This document shows, in pieces, positions 42,307 through 43,518 of a stretch of 43,518 bases of DNA (positions are counted from its first letter, which is position 1; every line of letters begins with the position of its first letter). Below the pieces are notes generated by a model. It was given only the letters and a program-made list of their open reading frames with translations. It was not told where the DNA came from and did not search any database. A program made the translations under genes and the position numbers. Location: contig CAYZXL010000039.1 of the NCBI GenBank assembly GCA_964482435.1, forward strand, positions 1 through 43,518. The letters are read 5' to 3'. This DNA is from CAYZXL01 sp964482435 (GTDB lineage Bacteria; Auribacterota; JABMQX01).

Positions 42307-43200
42307 ATGAAAGAAACGACGAACCGGCCGAAATCAGCGGCGGCGCGACGACTGATGAGACCAGAACTTCTCTCCATCCATCTCGCCGGCTGGCTACTCG
42401 TGGTCGCCTGCTTCATTCCGGGGCTGGCGGCAGCCCAGCTCCGCATCTACATCGTCACCGATCTGGAGGGAGCAAGCGGTGTGTACCAGTTCGCTCAGAC
42501 GCGCGAGCCAGAGAGTTCGCTGGGCGAGAAGGCGAAGGAATACTTGATGGGCGACATTGCGGCCGTAGTCCGGGGGCTGCGGGCCGCCAATGTGACCGAG
42601 ATCGTGGTGCTCGACGGCCACGGATCGCAAGCTTTTGTCCCGCACCTGATGGAGCCCGGCGCCAGGTACATCACCGGCAAACCGCGTCCGGGTCCGCTGA
42701 CTTGCCTTGATGAGTCGTTCGCCGGTATGATCCAACTGGGTGCCCACGCCATGATGGGCACGCCCGACGGCTTGCTGGCCCATACACAGTCGTCGCGAAC
42801 GGAAAACCGATACTGGTACAACGGGGTGGAGTCCGGTGAGTTGGCCCAGTGTGCGGCCATCGCTGGGCACTACGGCGTCCCGACCATCATGGTGACGGGC
42901 GATGAGGCGACCTGCCGGGAGGCCGCGAAATTCTTCGGGTCGAATTGCGTTACGGTCGCCGTCAAGCAGGGCATCACACGCGAAGCAGCGGTGCTTTATC
43001 CGTTCGACGAGACTCGCCAGGCGCTCTACGAGGGGGCCAGGCGCGCAGTAGCTGCCATCCCGCAATGTCAGCCCTACAAACTCTCGCTTCCTATCCAGAC
43101 GAAGAAGGAGTATCTGGTCTTTGACAGTCCCTCTGGGCCGGGCCGCCGGGTCAGCAAGGAGGGCACCATCGAAGATGTCTTGAAGCTGCTGGACTTCTGA
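42307..43200 (+). CDS. Exported M55-family D-aminopeptidase (DppA-like)
   Basis: 297-residue zinc peptidase of the M55 family, which releases D-amino acids from short peptides. Unlike classical cytosolic DppA it has an N-terminal signal or anchor segment (about 21-43, ending AAAQ). Zinc ligands and active site match by pattern: D52 and E54 (TDLEG), H105 (DGHG), H147 (GAHA), E177 (SGE), and H159 as probable catalytic His. The start at 42307 has AGAGGTG upstream; an earlier GTG three codons away is weaker. A peptidoglycan-recycling role is likely but inferred. It follows the IS relic zone without an obvious promoter. Confidence 0.82.
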   Translation: MKETTNRPKSAAARRLMRPELLSIHLAGWLLVVACFIPGLAAAQLRIYIVTDLEGASGVYQFAQTREPESSLGEKAKEYLMGDIAAVVRGLRAANVTEIVVLDGHGSQAFVPHLMEPGARYITGKPRPGPLTCLDESFAGMIQLGAHAMMGTPDGLLAHTQSSRTENRYWYNGVESGELAQCAAIAGHYGVPTIMVTGDEATCREAAKFFGSNCVTVAVKQGITREAAVLYPFDETRQALYEGARRAVAAIPQCQPYKLSLPIQTKKEYLVFDSPSGPGRRVSKEGTIEDVLKLLDF

Positions 43201-43363
43201 GGCGATGCAGAGAGAGAAGGGTTGTGCGATGAGCCAAAGTCAATGCGCTGCTCACCTGGAATTGTCGCCCGCCCTTTGTTGTACCGGACAAGCTATAGCA
43301 GGGAGCGTAAATGTCCGAGAGTGAACTCTCCGCAACTGCCGTTCCCCAATAAGGAAAAACACC

Positions 43364-43518
43364 ATGAAACCGTTTAACTTGCGGAGACTTAATCGCAGAC
43401 AGTTCGTGCAAAACGTCGGCGGTTTGGTCACCGGCATGTTTGGCTCAATGCTGACGCGGGCCGATGACCTCCCCAAGAACACCAACCCACGGGCCATCTT
43501 CGGTGATTCCGTCGAACC
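43364..43518 (+). CDS. Start of a Tat-exported protein, cut by the window end
   Basis: Only 51 complete codons are present. The N-terminus has a twin-arginine motif (NRRQFVQ) followed by a hydrophobic stretch (NVGGLVTGMFGSMLTRA), so it is probably folded and cofactor-bearing before export through Tat. Family cannot be told. AAGGAAA lies 5 or more bases before the ATG at 43364. It starts 163 nt after the M55 peptidase on the same strand and may be co-transcribed with it. Confidence 0.6.
   Translation, partial: MKPFNLRRLNRRQFVQNVGGLVTGMFGSMLTRADDLPKNTNPRAIFGDSVE

Noticed and set aside
1..43518. CRISPR array, rRNA, origin of replication
   Set aside because: No evenly spaced direct repeats with unique spacers, no rRNA sequence, no DnaA-box cluster seen.

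Overview
The window reads as a bacterial chromosome segment with moderately high GC from a didermic (Gram-negative type) organism. Evidence for two membranes: two TonB-dependent outer-membrane receptors, a CsgG-family protein, lipoproteins, and proteins with PEP-CTERM sorting tails. Secreted glycosidases with planctomycete-like architectures, PEP-CTERM proteins with a PrsT-type TPR lipoprotein, and short cruciform repeats suggest a planctomycete-like or uncultured bacterial lineage, perhaps from a metagenome. I cannot fix the phylum from sequence alone.

Layout. 1-4.4 kb: short palindromic repeats, a secreted GH29 alpha-L-fucosidase, an ArsM-type arsenite methyltransferase, a cruciform repeat, and an exported eight-heme cytochrome of the hydroxylamine oxidoreductase family. 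4.6-14.9 kb: a same-strand sensory cluster of two TonB-dependent receptors, a periplasmic ABC-type binding protein without permease or ATPase, a HAMP histidine kinase, a single-domain response regulator and a REC-PAS-PAS-kinase-REC hybrid. The three signalling genes are tightly packed. I infer that the receptors and binding protein feed signalling, not only uptake.

15-19.2 kb (minus): a two-gene unit with a secreted beta-helix protein and an unusual fusion of a glycosidase-like beta-propeller to an M14 zinc carboxypeptidase. 19.5-23 kb: tRNA nucleotidyltransferase with HD domain (plus); a coiled-coil lipoprotein and a CsgG-family protein (minus) behind a strong sigma70-like promoter. 23.3-29.6 kb: a GH38 alpha-mannosidase and a PQQ-type propeller joined to a helical-toroid-like domain. 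With GH29 these suggest degradation of complex, probably glycoprotein-like or fucosylated, polysaccharide.

30-37.3 kb: a PEP-CTERM/exosortase surface-protein region with the TPR lipoprotein PrsT and three PEP-CTERM proteins, one carrying a frameshift in this sequence. PrsT and two of the three PEP-CTERM genes have GG-N10-G(C/T) sigma54-like elements 54-66 nt before their starts. The third has a near-consensus sigma70 promoter. No exosortase is in the window.

37.3-42.2 kb: a gene-poor stretch, then tRNA-Leu(CAG) with its own promoter, a truncated tyrosine recombinase, an intact IS4-family insertion sequence abutting a truncated beta-helix gene, and relics of IS66 and IS630 transposases. This looks like a decayed integration hotspot. 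A short sequence beside the recombinase recurs at 14.95 kb. 42.3 kb to the end: an exported M55 D-aminopeptidase and the start of a Tat-exported protein cut by the window edge.
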